A stretch of DNA of 61,832 nucleotides from Bacteroidota bacterium (lineage in GTDB: Bacteria; Bacteroidota; Ignavibacteria; Ignavibacteriales; Melioribacteraceae). Positions 48,088 to 56,528 of this stretch are shown piece by piece. The position numbers and the translations under genes were made by a program. The notes below the pieces were generated by a model that saw only the letters and a program-made list of their open reading frames with translations, ran no database searches and was not told the origin of the DNA. The stretch is from NCBI GenBank assembly GCA_018818165.1, contig JAHISP010000069.1, forward strand, positions 1 to 61,832, written 5' to 3'. Positions within the stretch are counted from its first letter, which is position 1; each line of letters opens with the position of its first letter.

Positions 48088-49137
48088 ATGAATAATCAAA
48101 TAATTACTCGGTTCAAAAATATTGCAAAAAAAATCTCCGTAAAATTGGAAGAAAATATTCTTTCTGATAAATCGCTAAAATGTAAAGTAGTATATGGACC
48201 TGTAAAAACGAGAAGATTAGGTTTAGTATTAGGAATTAATAATGCACAGTCAAAAACATGTTCATATAATTGTGTTTATTGTCCAAGTGGAAAAACCTCT
48301 TGCTGCTCTACATTCAGTAATAGCTGTTTATCGCCTTATGAACTTTATATTTCTGTTAAAAATAAATTAGAAGAAATTAAAAGAAATGGACAAAAAGTGG
48401 ACTATATTCTTTTTGCCGGTAGTGGAGACCCAGCGCTTGATCCTAATCTATCAAAAGAAATCTCACTATTACGAGAATTTGGTCATAAAATTGCAGTTTA
48501 TACAAATTCTTCTTTAATCTGGAATGAAAACATACAAGAAAATTTAATGTTTGCAGACTATGTATCTCTTAAAGTTGATACTGTTTCTGAGGATACTTGG
48601 TTGAATCTAAATCGCCCACATCCAAGATTAAGATTTGATCACATACTTAACGGAATTGAACAGTTTGCAAAAAGATTTAGAGGCACATTAGCTACTGAAA
48701 CTACATTAATAAAAGACATTAACGATAATGCAGATGAAATAGAGCAGCTTTCTAAATACTTAAATGAGCTTAAATGTGAGGCTTCATATTTTCTTACTCC
48801 ATTATTTCCTCCAACAAAAAGTTTTGCCGTTGGTCCTGAGCCAATCGTATTAGAACAATTATCCCAATTGATTAAAGAAAAAGTAATGAACTCAGTTCTG
48901 TTATTAGAATCCGAAACTGAAGAATTTTTTGCGACTGACAACTTCGAAGATGAATTAATGGGATTGCTTTCACTTCATCCTGTTGCCGTAGATTCAGTAA
49001 AACAGTTTGTTAATAATGAAGACAATTTGAACACACTTAACAATTTAGTTGCTAATAATATCATTAAAGAAATTACATATAGTGAAAGAAATTTTTATGT
49101 AGAAAATATTGAACCCAACTTAAGCGTGGCTTCATAA
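48088..49137 (+). CDS. Radical SAM protein (COG0731-like)
   Basis: A 349-residue Fe-S enzyme. The [4Fe-4S]-binding motif is CSYNCVYC (Cys58, Cys62, Cys65), with a following SGKTSCC-containing loop. A GSGDPALDPN segment and KVDTVSEDTW fit the COG0731-type radical SAM core. The C-terminal ~80 residues (LMGLLSLHPVAVDSVKQF) form a small helical domain also present in the nearby remnant at 50157. The start is set at 48088: AGG precedes it by 6-7 bases, and the more upstream TTG at 48037 would place the sigma-54 promoter inside the gene. The substrate is unknown; relatives occur next to Mrp ATPases and NifX-like proteins in anaerobes. Confidence 0.88.
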   Translation: MNNQIITRFKNIAKKISVKLEENILSDKSLKCKVVYGPVKTRRLGLVLGINNAQSKTCSYNCVYCPSGKTSCCSTFSNSCLSPYELYISVKNKLEEIKRNGQKVDYILFAGSGDPALDPNLSKEISLLREFGHKIAVYTNSSLIWNENIQENLMFADYVSLKVDTVSEDTWLNLNRPHPRLRFDHILNGIEQFAKRFRGTLATETTLIKDINDNADEIEQLSKYLNELKCEASYFLTPLFPPTKSFAVGPEPIVLEQLSQLIKEKVMNSVLLLESETEEFFATDNFEDELMGLLSLHPVAVDSVKQFVNNEDNLNTLNNLVANNIIKEITYSERNFYVENIEPNLSVAS

Positions 49138-49159
49138 ATATTTTTAAGGGAATTGTTTG

Positions 49160-49312
49160 ATGGAAAAAATGAAAACAATTAATATTAATAAATATTTTTC
49201 TTTACTCATTTGGCTTGTTGGATCAAATCTTTATTCAATAAAAATAATAAGACAGTATCCAGGCGTTCTTGGATCTTTCTCGACAAAAATAGGAAATACA
49301 GAATATGACTGA
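49160..49312 (+). CDS. 50-residue small protein overlapping the Mrp gene
   Basis: The ORF begins with ATG behind AAGGGA (8 bases upstream) and ends in a TGA that overlaps the next ATG (ATGACTGA). It lies in the otherwise empty gap between the radical SAM and ATPase genes. The product has one moderately hydrophobic stretch (FSLLIWLVGSNLY) followed by SIKIIRQYPGVLGSFSTKIG. I do not recognise the family. Good ribosome-binding site, coding overlap and operon position support a real gene; it is too short for a standard ORF cut-off. It could be a small membrane-associated partner of the complex or a coupling leader. Confidence 0.6.
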   Translation: MEKMKTININKYFSLLIWLVGSNLYSIKIIRQYPGVLGSFSTKIGNTEYD

Positions 49313-50141
49313 GCACGAACAAGATATAGCTTATGAAGAAGAAGAAAAAAGAATTAAAGAGAATGTTTCAAAGATTAATCACCGTATAGCCGTATTTAGC
49401 GGTAAAGGCGGTGTTGGTAAAACAACAGTGAGCGTAAACCTAGCTTATGGATTACAATCAGAAGGCTTCTCAACTGGAATTCTGGATGCAGATATTACAG
49501 GTCCTAATGTTGCTAAAATGCTTGGGATTAATAGCGAATTGATTATGCTGGATTCGAAAATGATTCCGTTTGAGAAATATGGAGTAAAAATGATTTCCAT
49601 AGATTCATTAATTCCATCTGGACAGCCAGTTATTTGGCGTGGACCAATGCGCTCAAAAATAATTAATCAATTTCTAGCTGATGTTGAATGGGGTGAACTA
49701 GATTATTTAATTGCAGATCTTCCTCCAGGCACTGGTGACGAGATTTTAACTATTGCACAGCAAATGAAACCAGACTTTTCATTGGTAGTAACTACTCCAC
49801 AAGAAGTTTCTGTAATTGATGCTGAACGCGCAATTAATATGGCAAAAAAACTTGAGATACCTTTTATAGGTGTTGTTGAAAATATGGCGGGATTTGTTTG
49901 CCCTCATTGCAGTGCAGTTTTTGAACTCTTTGGATCAGGTGGTGGAAAATCTTTGGCAGCGAAATACAATATTCCGTTTCTGGGGTCTATTCCTCTTGAT
50001 ATTGATGCCCGTATTTTTGCAGATAATGGTAAGTCAATTATTTTAGAAAAACCAGACTGTGAGGTAACACAAATATTTAAATCAATAGTAACTATAATTG
50101 AAGAAAACTCACAATACAAATTACAATCAATGGAAAAGTAA
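49305..50141 (+). CDS. Mrp/NBP35-family P-loop ATPase
   Basis: A 278-residue Fe-S cluster carrier ATPase. The deviant Walker A motif FSGKGGVGKTTVS lies near residue 32, DADITGPN follows, then LIADLPPGTGDE (Walker B-like) and the metal/cluster-binding pair CPHC near residue 198 (family CxxC). Mrp/NBP35 proteins hold and transfer [4Fe-4S] clusters as dimers. Family genes commonly sit beside NifX-like and DUF5320 proteins in anaerobes. Its ATG overlaps the 50-residue ORF by 8 bp. It is probably cotranscribed from the sigma-54 promoter. Confidence 0.93.
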   Translation: MTEHEQDIAYEEEEKRIKENVSKINHRIAVFSGKGGVGKTTVSVNLAYGLQSEGFSTGILDADITGPNVAKMLGINSELIMLDSKMIPFEKYGVKMISIDSLIPSGQPVIWRGPMRSKIINQFLADVEWGELDYLIADLPPGTGDEILTIAQQMKPDFSLVVTTPQEVSVIDAERAINMAKKLEIPFIGVVENMAGFVCPHCSAVFELFGSGGGKSLAAKYNIPFLGSIPLDIDARIFADNGKSIILEKPDCEVTQIFKSIVTIIEENSQYKLQSMEK

Positions 50142-50156
50142 AAATCTTATATCTTG

Positions 50157-50461
50157 GCGCCAAATCACCAACCAGCAGAAAAATTAGTGAAAGCACCATC
50201 AGAAGAAGACTTAAACACTGAGTATCAAATTTACAATAGTTTAATTGATAACGTAGAACTAGGAACTAGTTCGAAGCATTCTTCCGATGCTTAAAAAGAA
50301 TTATTGAGCATACTTTCTTTTCATCCGATGCACAAAGATGCAGTTGAAGAATTTTTGTAAAAGCAAATTCAGATTTGAAGCTAATTGATGATTTAAAAAA
50401 TATGAGAGTGCTTCAAGAAATGGAATACTCTGGTAGCACTTATTTTATAAAAAAAATATAA
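50157..50461 (+). pseudogene. Decayed C-terminal remnant of a second radical SAM gene
   Basis: Conceptual translation gives APNHQPAEKLVKAPSEEDLN, then YQIYNSLIDNVE, a TAA stop, KELLSILSFHPMHKDAVEEF, another stop and a frame change, and finally LIDDLKNMRVLQEMEYSG to a TAA at 50461. The part after the first stop aligns with the C-terminus of the intact gene (LMGLLSLHPVAVDSVKQF). The PAEKLVKAPSEED stretch is a motif I associate with COG0731-type proteins. The catalytic N-terminal part is missing. It sits between the Mrp gene and the DUF5320 gene. Confidence 0.75.
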
Positions 50462-50471
50462 GGAGGCAATT

Positions 50472-50705
50472 ATGCCAAACTTTGATAGAACTGGTCCACA
50501 AGGACAAGGTGTATTGACTGGAAGAAAAAGAGGTCGCTGCAATAATACTCAGACAGCACAAACTGAAAAAACAACTGAGCAATCTACCGTAAATAAGAAT
50601 ATTGTCTATGGAATTGGACGTGGCGGAGAACCACGCGGAGGAGCCGGATTAGGAAACCGTTTTGGCGGCAGTGGCAGTGGTCGTGGAAGAAGATTCGGAA
50701 GCTGA
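50472..50705 (+). CDS. DUF5320-like small Gly/Arg-rich protein
   Basis: A 77-residue protein starting MPNFDRTGPQGQGVLTGRKR with a following GRC, the DUF5320 signature, and ending in a Gly/Arg/Ser-rich tail (GGSGSGRGRRFGS). Proteins of this type are typically encoded next to Mrp and NifX-like genes in anaerobic bacteria and archaea; role unknown, perhaps metal or cluster related. It has an ideal AAGGAGG ribosome-binding site 7 bases before the ATG, which suggests high translation. It is part of the same plus-strand run. Confidence 0.8.
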   Translation: MPNFDRTGPQGQGVLTGRKRGRCNNTQTAQTEKTTEQSTVNKNIVYGIGRGGEPRGGAGLGNRFGGSGSGRGRRFGS

Positions 50706-50764
50706 TAAATTTAACAGAGTTTAAAATAGAAGCAAAAACTAATTTGAATGAGGCATATAATATT

Positions 50765-51118
50765 ATGGGAAGAATAGCGGTACCAGTAGAGAAACCAGAT
50801 AATTTCTCTCCTATTTCGGAAATCTTTGGAAGAAGCCATTTTTTCTTGGTCCACAATTCAACAAATAATTTGGAAGGGTTTTTACGAAACCCGTTTGCAT
50901 TTGAATTAGATAGTGGTGGAATAGAAACAACAAAACTAATGATTGAAAATAATATTGACATCGTATTAGTTAAACAAATTGGAGCAAATTCTCTCAGGCT
51001 TCTTACTTCATCCAGTATTCTTGTTTACAAGTGCTCATGCGAAAACGCGAATGAGGCATTTCATAATTTCAAAGATGGAAAACTATCTTTGATAAATTGT
51101 ACAAACAAAGATTTTTAA
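50765..51118 (+). CDS. NifX/MTH1175-like (dinitrogenase cofactor biosynthesis family) protein
   Basis: A 117-residue protein with the fold pattern of PF02579: MGRIAVPVEKPDNFSPIS at the start, EIFGRSHFFLVHN, GIETTKLMIENNIDIVLVKQIG, a late LTSSSILVYKC, then AFHNFKDGKL. Members bind iron/molybdenum clusters; in Desulfovibrio, ORP belongs to this family and carries a Mo-Cu cluster. No nitrogenase gene is visible, so a nif role is not implied. I chose the ATG at 50765 to match the family N-terminus, against an in-frame TTG seven codons earlier. It completes the intact part of the cluster. Confidence 0.85.
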   Translation: MGRIAVPVEKPDNFSPISEIFGRSHFFLVHNSTNNLEGFLRNPFAFELDSGGIETTKLMIENNIDIVLVKQIGANSLRLLTSSSILVYKCSCENANEAFHNFKDGKLSLINCTNKDF

Positions 51119-51190
51119 CTTGTAAGAAATAGATAAAGAAATAAAATAAATTATTGAAGCAATTAGTGAAAATAACTCAAAAGGTTAAAT

Positions 51191-51397
51191 ATCATTCACA
51201 TATTAGCAATTACAATTAAAGAAACAAGTTCAAAAGAAAAAGTTGTGGAACATTTTGTGAATTGCTCAAAATTTTATTTATGTGAAATTGACGAGAACAA
51301 TATAGTATTGAAGACCGAAACATTTTTTAATCCATTATCTGGTAAACTCGACAAAATGAAATTGGGCAAGTTTACGCTTGTTAAAGCTAACTTATAA
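51191..51397 (+). pseudogene. Truncated second NifX-like gene lacking a start codon
   Basis: The frame reads IIHILAITIKETSSKEKVVE, then HFVNCSKFYLCEIDENN and IVLKTETFFNPLSGKL, ending at TAA. This fits the N-terminal half of NifX/MTH1175-like proteins (ILAITVKE..., EHFGRC-like). There is no ATG, GTG or TTG in frame at the expected start, and the C-terminal half is missing. It lies 70 bp after the intact NifX-like gene. It could be an ATT/ATC-initiated short gene, but decay is more likely. Confidence 0.6.
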
Positions 51398-51474
51398 TTT
51401 TTGCGAATTGTGACACAATTGTGACAAGTTTCGTTTCCACTAAACGGAATTAGCAAGTTTTTCTATTCCTTTTA

Positions 51475-51520
51475 AAATTAAAAACCTACAAAATAGCTTT
51501 ATTTATCTATTTTGTAGGTT
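51475..51520. terminator. Hairpin terminator of tRNA-Glu and, in reverse, of the ORP-like cluster
   Basis: The stem AACCTACAAAATAG/CTATTTTGTAGGTT (14 bp, perfect) lies just beyond the 3' end of the minus-strand tRNA-Glu. T-rich sequence flanks both sides, so it can stop transcription in both directions. Confidence 0.85.
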
Positions 51521-51531
51521 ATTTTTTGTTG

Positions 51532-51604
51532 TAGCGCGTACGGGGGTCGAACCCGTGTTACCGGCGTGAGAGGCCAGCGTCCTAGACCACTAGACGAACA
51601 CGCC
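51532..51604 (-). tRNA. tRNA-Glu (CTC anticodon)
   Basis: 73 nt that fold as a normal cloverleaf: acceptor GGCGTGT/ACGCGCT (with G-U pairs), D-arm TCGTCTAGTGG, anticodon loop CTCTCAC giving CTC, and T-arm ACGGG-TTCGACC-CCCGT. No CCA is encoded. The TTCGTCTAG start is typical of tRNA-Glu. Confidence 0.95.
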
Positions 51605-51778
51605 ATAATTTTAAGATAATAAATTTACATTTTTATTCTTATAAATAAAACACTTACCACGCTTTCAACTAATATTTATTTTCGTTAGATATTCTAATTA
51701 AAAACCCCTAAATTGTTTTATCTTTTAATTAAGAAAATTATTAATTAAGTTATTTTAAGAATTAATTAGGCCCATTAA

Positions 51779-52045
51779 TTATAAATTAATTCCAACCAGC
51801 AATGTAGCTTTTTCTTTCATATTCTGAAATACGATAGAGTGAAGTCCGCAGAAAATCAACTGTATCGTATTAAATAAGTGACTTAAAAAAAATAAATTAA
51901 TACATTTAGAGTGATATAAAATAATATTATTAGCAGTATCTCTAATATTATAACAAATTAAAGTTGCCTTTTTGTTTGACTTATCTATTAACTCCATAAT
52001 TACTTTATACGAAAATTCGCCATGACTTAAAGTTATTTCCCACAT
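51779..52045 (-). CDS. Doubtful hypothetical ORF of 88 residues
   Basis: This is the only long frame in the 600-bp gap between tRNA-Glu and the hydantoinase. It starts MWEITLSHGEFSYKVIM and ends KATLLVGINL, with no domain I recognise and no clear ribosome-binding site. It could be a remnant or chance. The rest of the gap holds nothing else I can name. Confidence 0.2.
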   Translation of the reverse strand: MWEITLSHGEFSYKVIMELIDKSNKKATLICYNIRDTANNIILYHSKCINLFFLSHLFNTIQLIFCGLHSIVFQNMKEKATLLVGINL

Positions 52046-52223
52046 TGTAAAATATTATTGAATACTCAAAATCTAACTTCCATTAAATAAATATTACATT
52101 TACAGAATATTTACATAATTTTCTATTATGTTTTAATTTGCTTTGCTACTAGAAGATGGTTTAATTTTGTTTAGCTGCAATATAATATGTAATAATTTTA
52201 TGTTAAATAAGACTTAGGTTAAT

Positions 52224-53612
52224 ATGTCAACATTAATAAAAAACGGACGAATAATTACTTCCGAACAAAACTACATTGGTGATATTTTTATTGAAAATGA
52301 AAAAATTACACTTATTGCTGAAAATTTAATTATGCAAGCTGATACTGTAATTGATGCAAAAAATAAATATGTAATTCCAGGTGGAATTGATGTTCACACA
52401 CATTTAGATATGACTTCTGGTGTAGTTACATCTACTGATGATTTTTATACTGGAACTCGTGCAGCAGCTTTTGGCGGAACAACATCAATAATTGATTTTG
52501 CAGCGCAACCAAAAGGTAAAAGTTTTAGAGAAGGTCTTGCCATTTGGAAAGAAAAAGCTAACGGAAAAGCTACTATCGATTATGGTTTTCATATGACAAT
52601 TACCGAATTAACAGAGGAAAGAATAAATGAAATGACAGAAATGGTAAATGAAGGAGTAACAAGTTTCAAATTGTTCCTTGCATATCCAGATGTTTTAATG
52701 GTTGATGATGCTACAATATTTAAAGCAATGAAGAAATCTGCAAAAATAGGAACTTTAATTTGCATGCACGCAGAAAATGGAATGGTGATTGATGAAATTG
52801 TAAAAGAAACAGTTGCTGCTGGTAATTTAGGCCCTGTTTACCACGCACTCAGTCGTCCAACCTATGCTGAAGCTGAAGCAACACATAGAGCAATTGCACT
52901 AGCTCAAATGGCAGGCGCGCCAGTTTATATTGTTCATTTAACATGTAATGATGCTCTGGAAGAAGTTGCAGCTGCACGAGCAAAGGGATTTCCAGCATTT
53001 GCGGAAACATGTCCACAATATTTATTCCATTCAATTGATGAAATGGATACTCCAGACTTTGAAGGTGCAAAATTAGTATTTTCACCTCCACTTCGAGAAA
53101 AATGGAATCAGGAAAAACTTTGGTCAGGATTAAAGCAAAATACTCTTCAAGTGGTAGCAACCGACCATTGTCCATTTAATTTTAAGGGGCAAAAAGATTT
53201 AGGAATTAATGATTTCACTAAAATTCCAAATGGCGGTCCAGGTATTGAGAATCGTTTACAATTAACTTTTCATGGTGGAGTTCTTGAAAACAGAATTTCA
53301 TTAAATAGATGGGTTGAAATAAATTCGACAAATCCAGCAAAAATATTTGGGATGTATCCACAAAAAGGAAATATTTCTATTGGTGCTGATGCTGACATTG
53401 TTATTTGGGATCCCGAAGTGGAACATATTATCTCAGCCAAAACGCATCATATGAATGTTGATTATTCAATGTATGAAGGGAAAAAAGTTAAAGGTAATGC
53501 AGATATTGTCTTATTGAGAGGTAAAGTTATAGTTCAAAATAATGAGTTTAAAGGAATTGCTGGAAATGGTATTTTTATTAAAAGAACTCCTTTTGGAAGT
53601 GCTTGGGATTAG
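52224..53612 (+). CDS. hydA: Dihydropyrimidinase / D-hydantoinase-type amidohydrolase
   Basis: A 462-residue binuclear metal amidohydrolase of the hydantoinase/dihydropyrimidinase family, which opens cyclic ureides. Metal-site motifs are complete: GGIDVHTH (HxH) near residue 56, the carboxylated Lys in SFKLFLAYP near 150, CMHAEN near 183, VHLTC near 238, and the catalytic Asp in VVATDHCPF near 314. Length is standard. No other pyrimidine-catabolism gene is adjacent, so the natural substrate (dihydrouracil, hydantoin or another ureide) is open. Confidence 0.9.
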   Translation: MSTLIKNGRIITSEQNYIGDIFIENEKITLIAENLIMQADTVIDAKNKYVIPGGIDVHTHLDMTSGVVTSTDDFYTGTRAAAFGGTTSIIDFAAQPKGKSFREGLAIWKEKANGKATIDYGFHMTITELTEERINEMTEMVNEGVTSFKLFLAYPDVLMVDDATIFKAMKKSAKIGTLICMHAENGMVIDEIVKETVAAGNLGPVYHALSRPTYAEAEATHRAIALAQMAGAPVYIVHLTCNDALEEVAAARAKGFPAFAETCPQYLFHSIDEMDTPDFEGAKLVFSPPLREKWNQEKLWSGLKQNTLQVVATDHCPFNFKGQKDLGINDFTKIPNGGPGIENRLQLTFHGGVLENRISLNRWVEINSTNPAKIFGMYPQKGNISIGADADIVIWDPEVEHIISAKTHHMNVDYSMYEGKKVKGNADIVLLRGKVIVQNNEFKGIAGNGIFIKRTPFGSAWD

Positions 53613-53898
53613 ATCACAAAAATTGTAGTTCTTGATAAATTATGTATATAAATAAACAGATATTTTTTTCATACTCAGGTTATCAGAAAAGATATTTTTG
53701 GATTGTTCTGTCCTTTTAGCTAAATTTCTTTTTAAGAAAGGGATGTTAAAGCATTATGAAATGATTAGATAAGTGGATTTCTTGTATTTTGCTAGATTGC
53801 ATTAAATAGATATATAAAACTATGGCGTTGAATTAAAACCTGACAATTAGATTTTGGGTTATAAAAATAAATTTCACTCACAAAAAACAGAGGTCAAA

Positions 53899-55680
53899 AT
53901 GAAAACAATTAAAACTATTGGAGTTTTTATTCTAATTTCCCATTTTACACTTTTAGCAGGTGTTCCCCTACCAAGAACTCATAATCCATTATTACCATAT
54001 TTTATGGAACAAATTAATTTCCAGTCTGTTTTGCTAAATGTTTATGGACAGAATGTTTCTGGAATTATTCCAGATAGGTATAGTGACTTAAACTGGAATC
54101 CAGCATTTATTCTTCAGAGTAGTGGAAATAGTGTTTATGTGGATTTTAATTACCAAGTAGCTAATAATTCATATAATAGCTACTCTAATATATATATGTC
54201 AGGAAGTAATTCGGTTTCTCCAAATTGGTATAACAACACATCCGTTAACTCGCTTCAGCTAAATCCACTGTTTAATTTTGCTCTTATCCAAAAAATCAAT
54301 GATAAAATATCTATTGCAATTATTAATCGCTCACTCTTTGATTATGGTCAGTTTAGGTCTTCTTCTAATAGAAGCAATTACAGTAATAGTAGCCTATCTT
54401 CAATGTCATATGATTCAGAAGCTTACAATGATTTGGAATTAACTACTGTTGAAGTAGAAAAAAATCAACAATCAGTTTGGGGCACACAAACAGAGTTTAA
54501 TTTAGGATATAATTTTTCACCCAAAATTGATATTGGCTTAAAATTTGGGCACTATATTTTTCGTCAATCGGGTGAATTGAATGATTCAAGATATTCTAAG
54601 CAGCCACATTCATTAATTGATGAGTATAATAACGAAGATTTTAAAATTAATGGAGATCAATATGAAATTGGTGCTGGAATTGTTTATCACTTAGATGAAA
54701 AAACAAATCTAGGTTTATATTTATCTATTATGACTGGAAGTTCATCCGAAAAAAATATTGCATTTGATAATTCGCACAGTTGGTCTGAAAATAATGTAGA
54801 TACTAATTATTATTCAATCAATAAATATAATCTTGCAAGTAATTATTCTTTTTCAACAGATGGAAGCAGCCCTTTTCTGTCTCTAACTTTTCAAAAAGAA
54901 TTTTCAACAAGTTTGGAGCTAAGATCATTTTTTAGCTTTAGACAAACAAATAAAGATATTACTGGTTCAATCTCTTCAACAGACACAAGCTACACTGATC
55001 GGACATTTGATGCCTATAACAGCACTACACATAATTATTACTTTAGTAGAAATGAATCCTCGGGAAGAGCAAAAGACTTGTTAGATGGTGATGGAAAGGA
55101 AACGATGGAAAACTACCAGTGGTTCGCATCTCTAATTTACAAACCAGAAAGTGAGTGGTCAGTATTTGCTGCAGTTATGCTGCAAATGCAAAGTAAAGAA
55201 ACAGAATTTTCTGAAAAATCAATCTATTATAACAACTATAATTTTAAAAGTTATTATTATATGCCTAGAGATGAGAACAGATTTAATTCACAATTAAAGA
55301 ATTACAATTATCATTATTCATACAAAAAATGGTCTGCAATAATACCAGTTGGAATTAAGGCTCACATTTATGGCGGATTTTCATTTTTAATAGGTACCGA
55401 TTTACGTTTTGACCTTATTGAAATAAAAGAATCAGGAGATTTATTATATCCTAAAAGAGTCAATAGAACCACAGAAAACGGAGTAATTGTTGTGGAAGAT
55501 ATTGAATTAAACCGCCCTGAAACTTATGACGCATATAGACCAAATGAATTTAGTAAAACTTCTTCCATAAACTTTGGAGCATTTTATGAGCATTCTTCAG
55601 GTTTAAAGTTGTATGTTAAAACTGATAGCGATATTTTCAATAATAACTTTTGGACTTTTGGAATAGAATATGGTCATTAA
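53899..55680 (+). CDS. Exported beta-barrel outer-membrane protein, unknown function
   Basis: A protein of about 593 residues with a signal peptide (KTIGVFILISHFTLLAG) and a body rich in Ser, Asn and Tyr with alternating amphipathic strands, ending in TFGIEYGH. An early WNPAFIL segment recalls the NPA motif of PorV/FadL-like barrels. It is probably an outer-membrane protein; no closer family is recognised. The start at 53899 is preceded by GAGGT 5 bases upstream; the in-frame TTG at 53854 would give an N-terminus without a normal signal. It converges on the next gene across a perfect hairpin. Confidence 0.65.
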   Translation: MKTIKTIGVFILISHFTLLAGVPLPRTHNPLLPYFMEQINFQSVLLNVYGQNVSGIIPDRYSDLNWNPAFILQSSGNSVYVDFNYQVANNSYNSYSNIYMSGSNSVSPNWYNNTSVNSLQLNPLFNFALIQKINDKISIAIINRSLFDYGQFRSSSNRSNYSNSSLSSMSYDSEAYNDLELTTVEVEKNQQSVWGTQTEFNLGYNFSPKIDIGLKFGHYIFRQSGELNDSRYSKQPHSLIDEYNNEDFKINGDQYEIGAGIVYHLDEKTNLGLYLSIMTGSSSEKNIAFDNSHSWSENNVDTNYYSINKYNLASNYSFSTDGSSPFLSLTFQKEFSTSLELRSFFSFRQTNKDITGSISSTDTSYTDRTFDAYNSTTHNYYFSRNESSGRAKDLLDGDGKETMENYQWFASLIYKPESEWSVFAAVMLQMQSKETEFSEKSIYYNNYNFKSYYYMPRDENRFNSQLKNYNYHYSYKKWSAIIPVGIKAHIYGGFSFLIGTDLRFDLIEIKESGDLLYPKRVNRTTENGVIVVEDIELNRPETYDAYRPNEFSKTSSINFGAFYEHSSGLKLYVKTDSDIFNNNFWTFGIEYGH

Positions 55681-55735
55681 AAATTAATTATTTGAACTAA
55701 CTCCATAATTTATATTTTTATAGATGTATTTACGA

Positions 55736-55774
55736 GTTGTGTAAAGCAATCTGTAACAAATTGCTTTACACAAC
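55736..55774. terminator. Perfect 15-bp hairpin between convergent genes
   Basis: GTTGTGTAAAGCAAT and ATTGCTTTACACAAC enclose a 9-base loop, in the 112-bp gap between the outer-membrane protein genes. There is no U-tract, so a bidirectional terminator role is inferred from position. Confidence 0.55.
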
Positions 55775-55792
55775 ACTAATATTTAACAATAA

Positions 55793-56269
55793 TTACTTGC
55801 TAATAAAATGATATCCAATTTTAATTGCACCCCAAACATGGGTTTTAGCCCCACTTAAAACTAAGCCAGCTATTTCCGTTCCAAATGTAAAGCCATTATT
55901 GCTTAAATATTGAAGACCTAATGGAATATATAATCCGTTTCTTGTCTCACTTATACTGTATAAATTAATATCTGGAATATGTATTATATTTAATCCAACA
56001 TATGGTGTCCAGTTTTTTTCTGGTCTATTTCCATTTATGTGATATTTTACGCCCCCATAATATCCAAATATTCCAGCTCCAGTTTCTACATTTACATTTG
56101 GAGTAAAAAAATAATCAAGAGAAAAAGATAATATCAAACTTGGTCCTCCCAAATTTGCATTTATTCCAAAACGATTATTTATTCTTGGATTACTATTTTC
56201 AACCGAAATATCTTGGGCAAATAAATTAATAGAAATGAGTAAGGTTAAAAGTATTGTTATTTTTGGCAT
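55793..56269 (-). CDS. Small exported beta-barrel-like protein
   Basis: A protein of about 158 residues with a signal peptide (ITILLTLLISINLFAQ) and a glycine/aromatic-rich beta pattern: SFSLDYFFTPNVNVETGAGIF, YGGVKYHING, WTPYVGLNI, and a C-terminal strand AIKIGYHFISK. This fits a small outer-membrane barrel of the OmpW/PagP-size class, but no family is certain. GAGAG lies 5 bases upstream of the ATG at 56269; the longer frame starting with TTG at 56305 is not supported by a signal peptide. Confidence 0.65.
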   Translation of the reverse strand: MPKITILLTLLISINLFAQDISVENSNPRINNRFGINANLGGPSLILSFSLDYFFTPNVNVETGAGIFGYYGGVKYHINGNRPEKNWTPYVGLNIIHIPDINLYSISETRNGLYIPLGLQYLSNNGFTFGTEIAGLVLSGAKTHVWGAIKIGYHFISK

Positions 56270-56528
56270 ATTCTCTCTTTCTGTTGTTAAAAATACTAGA
56301 GTCAATTTGCATTAATTTTTTAAATATTATTACTGGTGAGAGTAACATATAGCATAAAATTTTAATAAACTAATTGTAAAAAGATGCATTGTCTATTTAT
56401 GCAATATTTGAATGGAAGAAAGGACTAAAATTAGGATTATTTCTATGCCCGCATCCTATTAATCACAATTTTTGTGAACTTATTTTGTGGTAAGTTTTTC
56501 CAAATATGACTCCTAATTGGATTTTTAA

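Noticed and set aside
48037-48090. Longer radical SAM reading frame starting with TTG at 48037
   Set aside because: The added codons coincide with the sigma-54 promoter (48040-48055) and lie upstream of the expected transcription start; the ATG at 48088 has its own ribosome-binding site.
50765-51397. Nitrogenase maturation function for the NifX-like genes
   Set aside because: No nifHDK, nifB or nifEN gene is visible, and NifX/MTH1175-like proteins are common in non-diazotrophic anaerobes.
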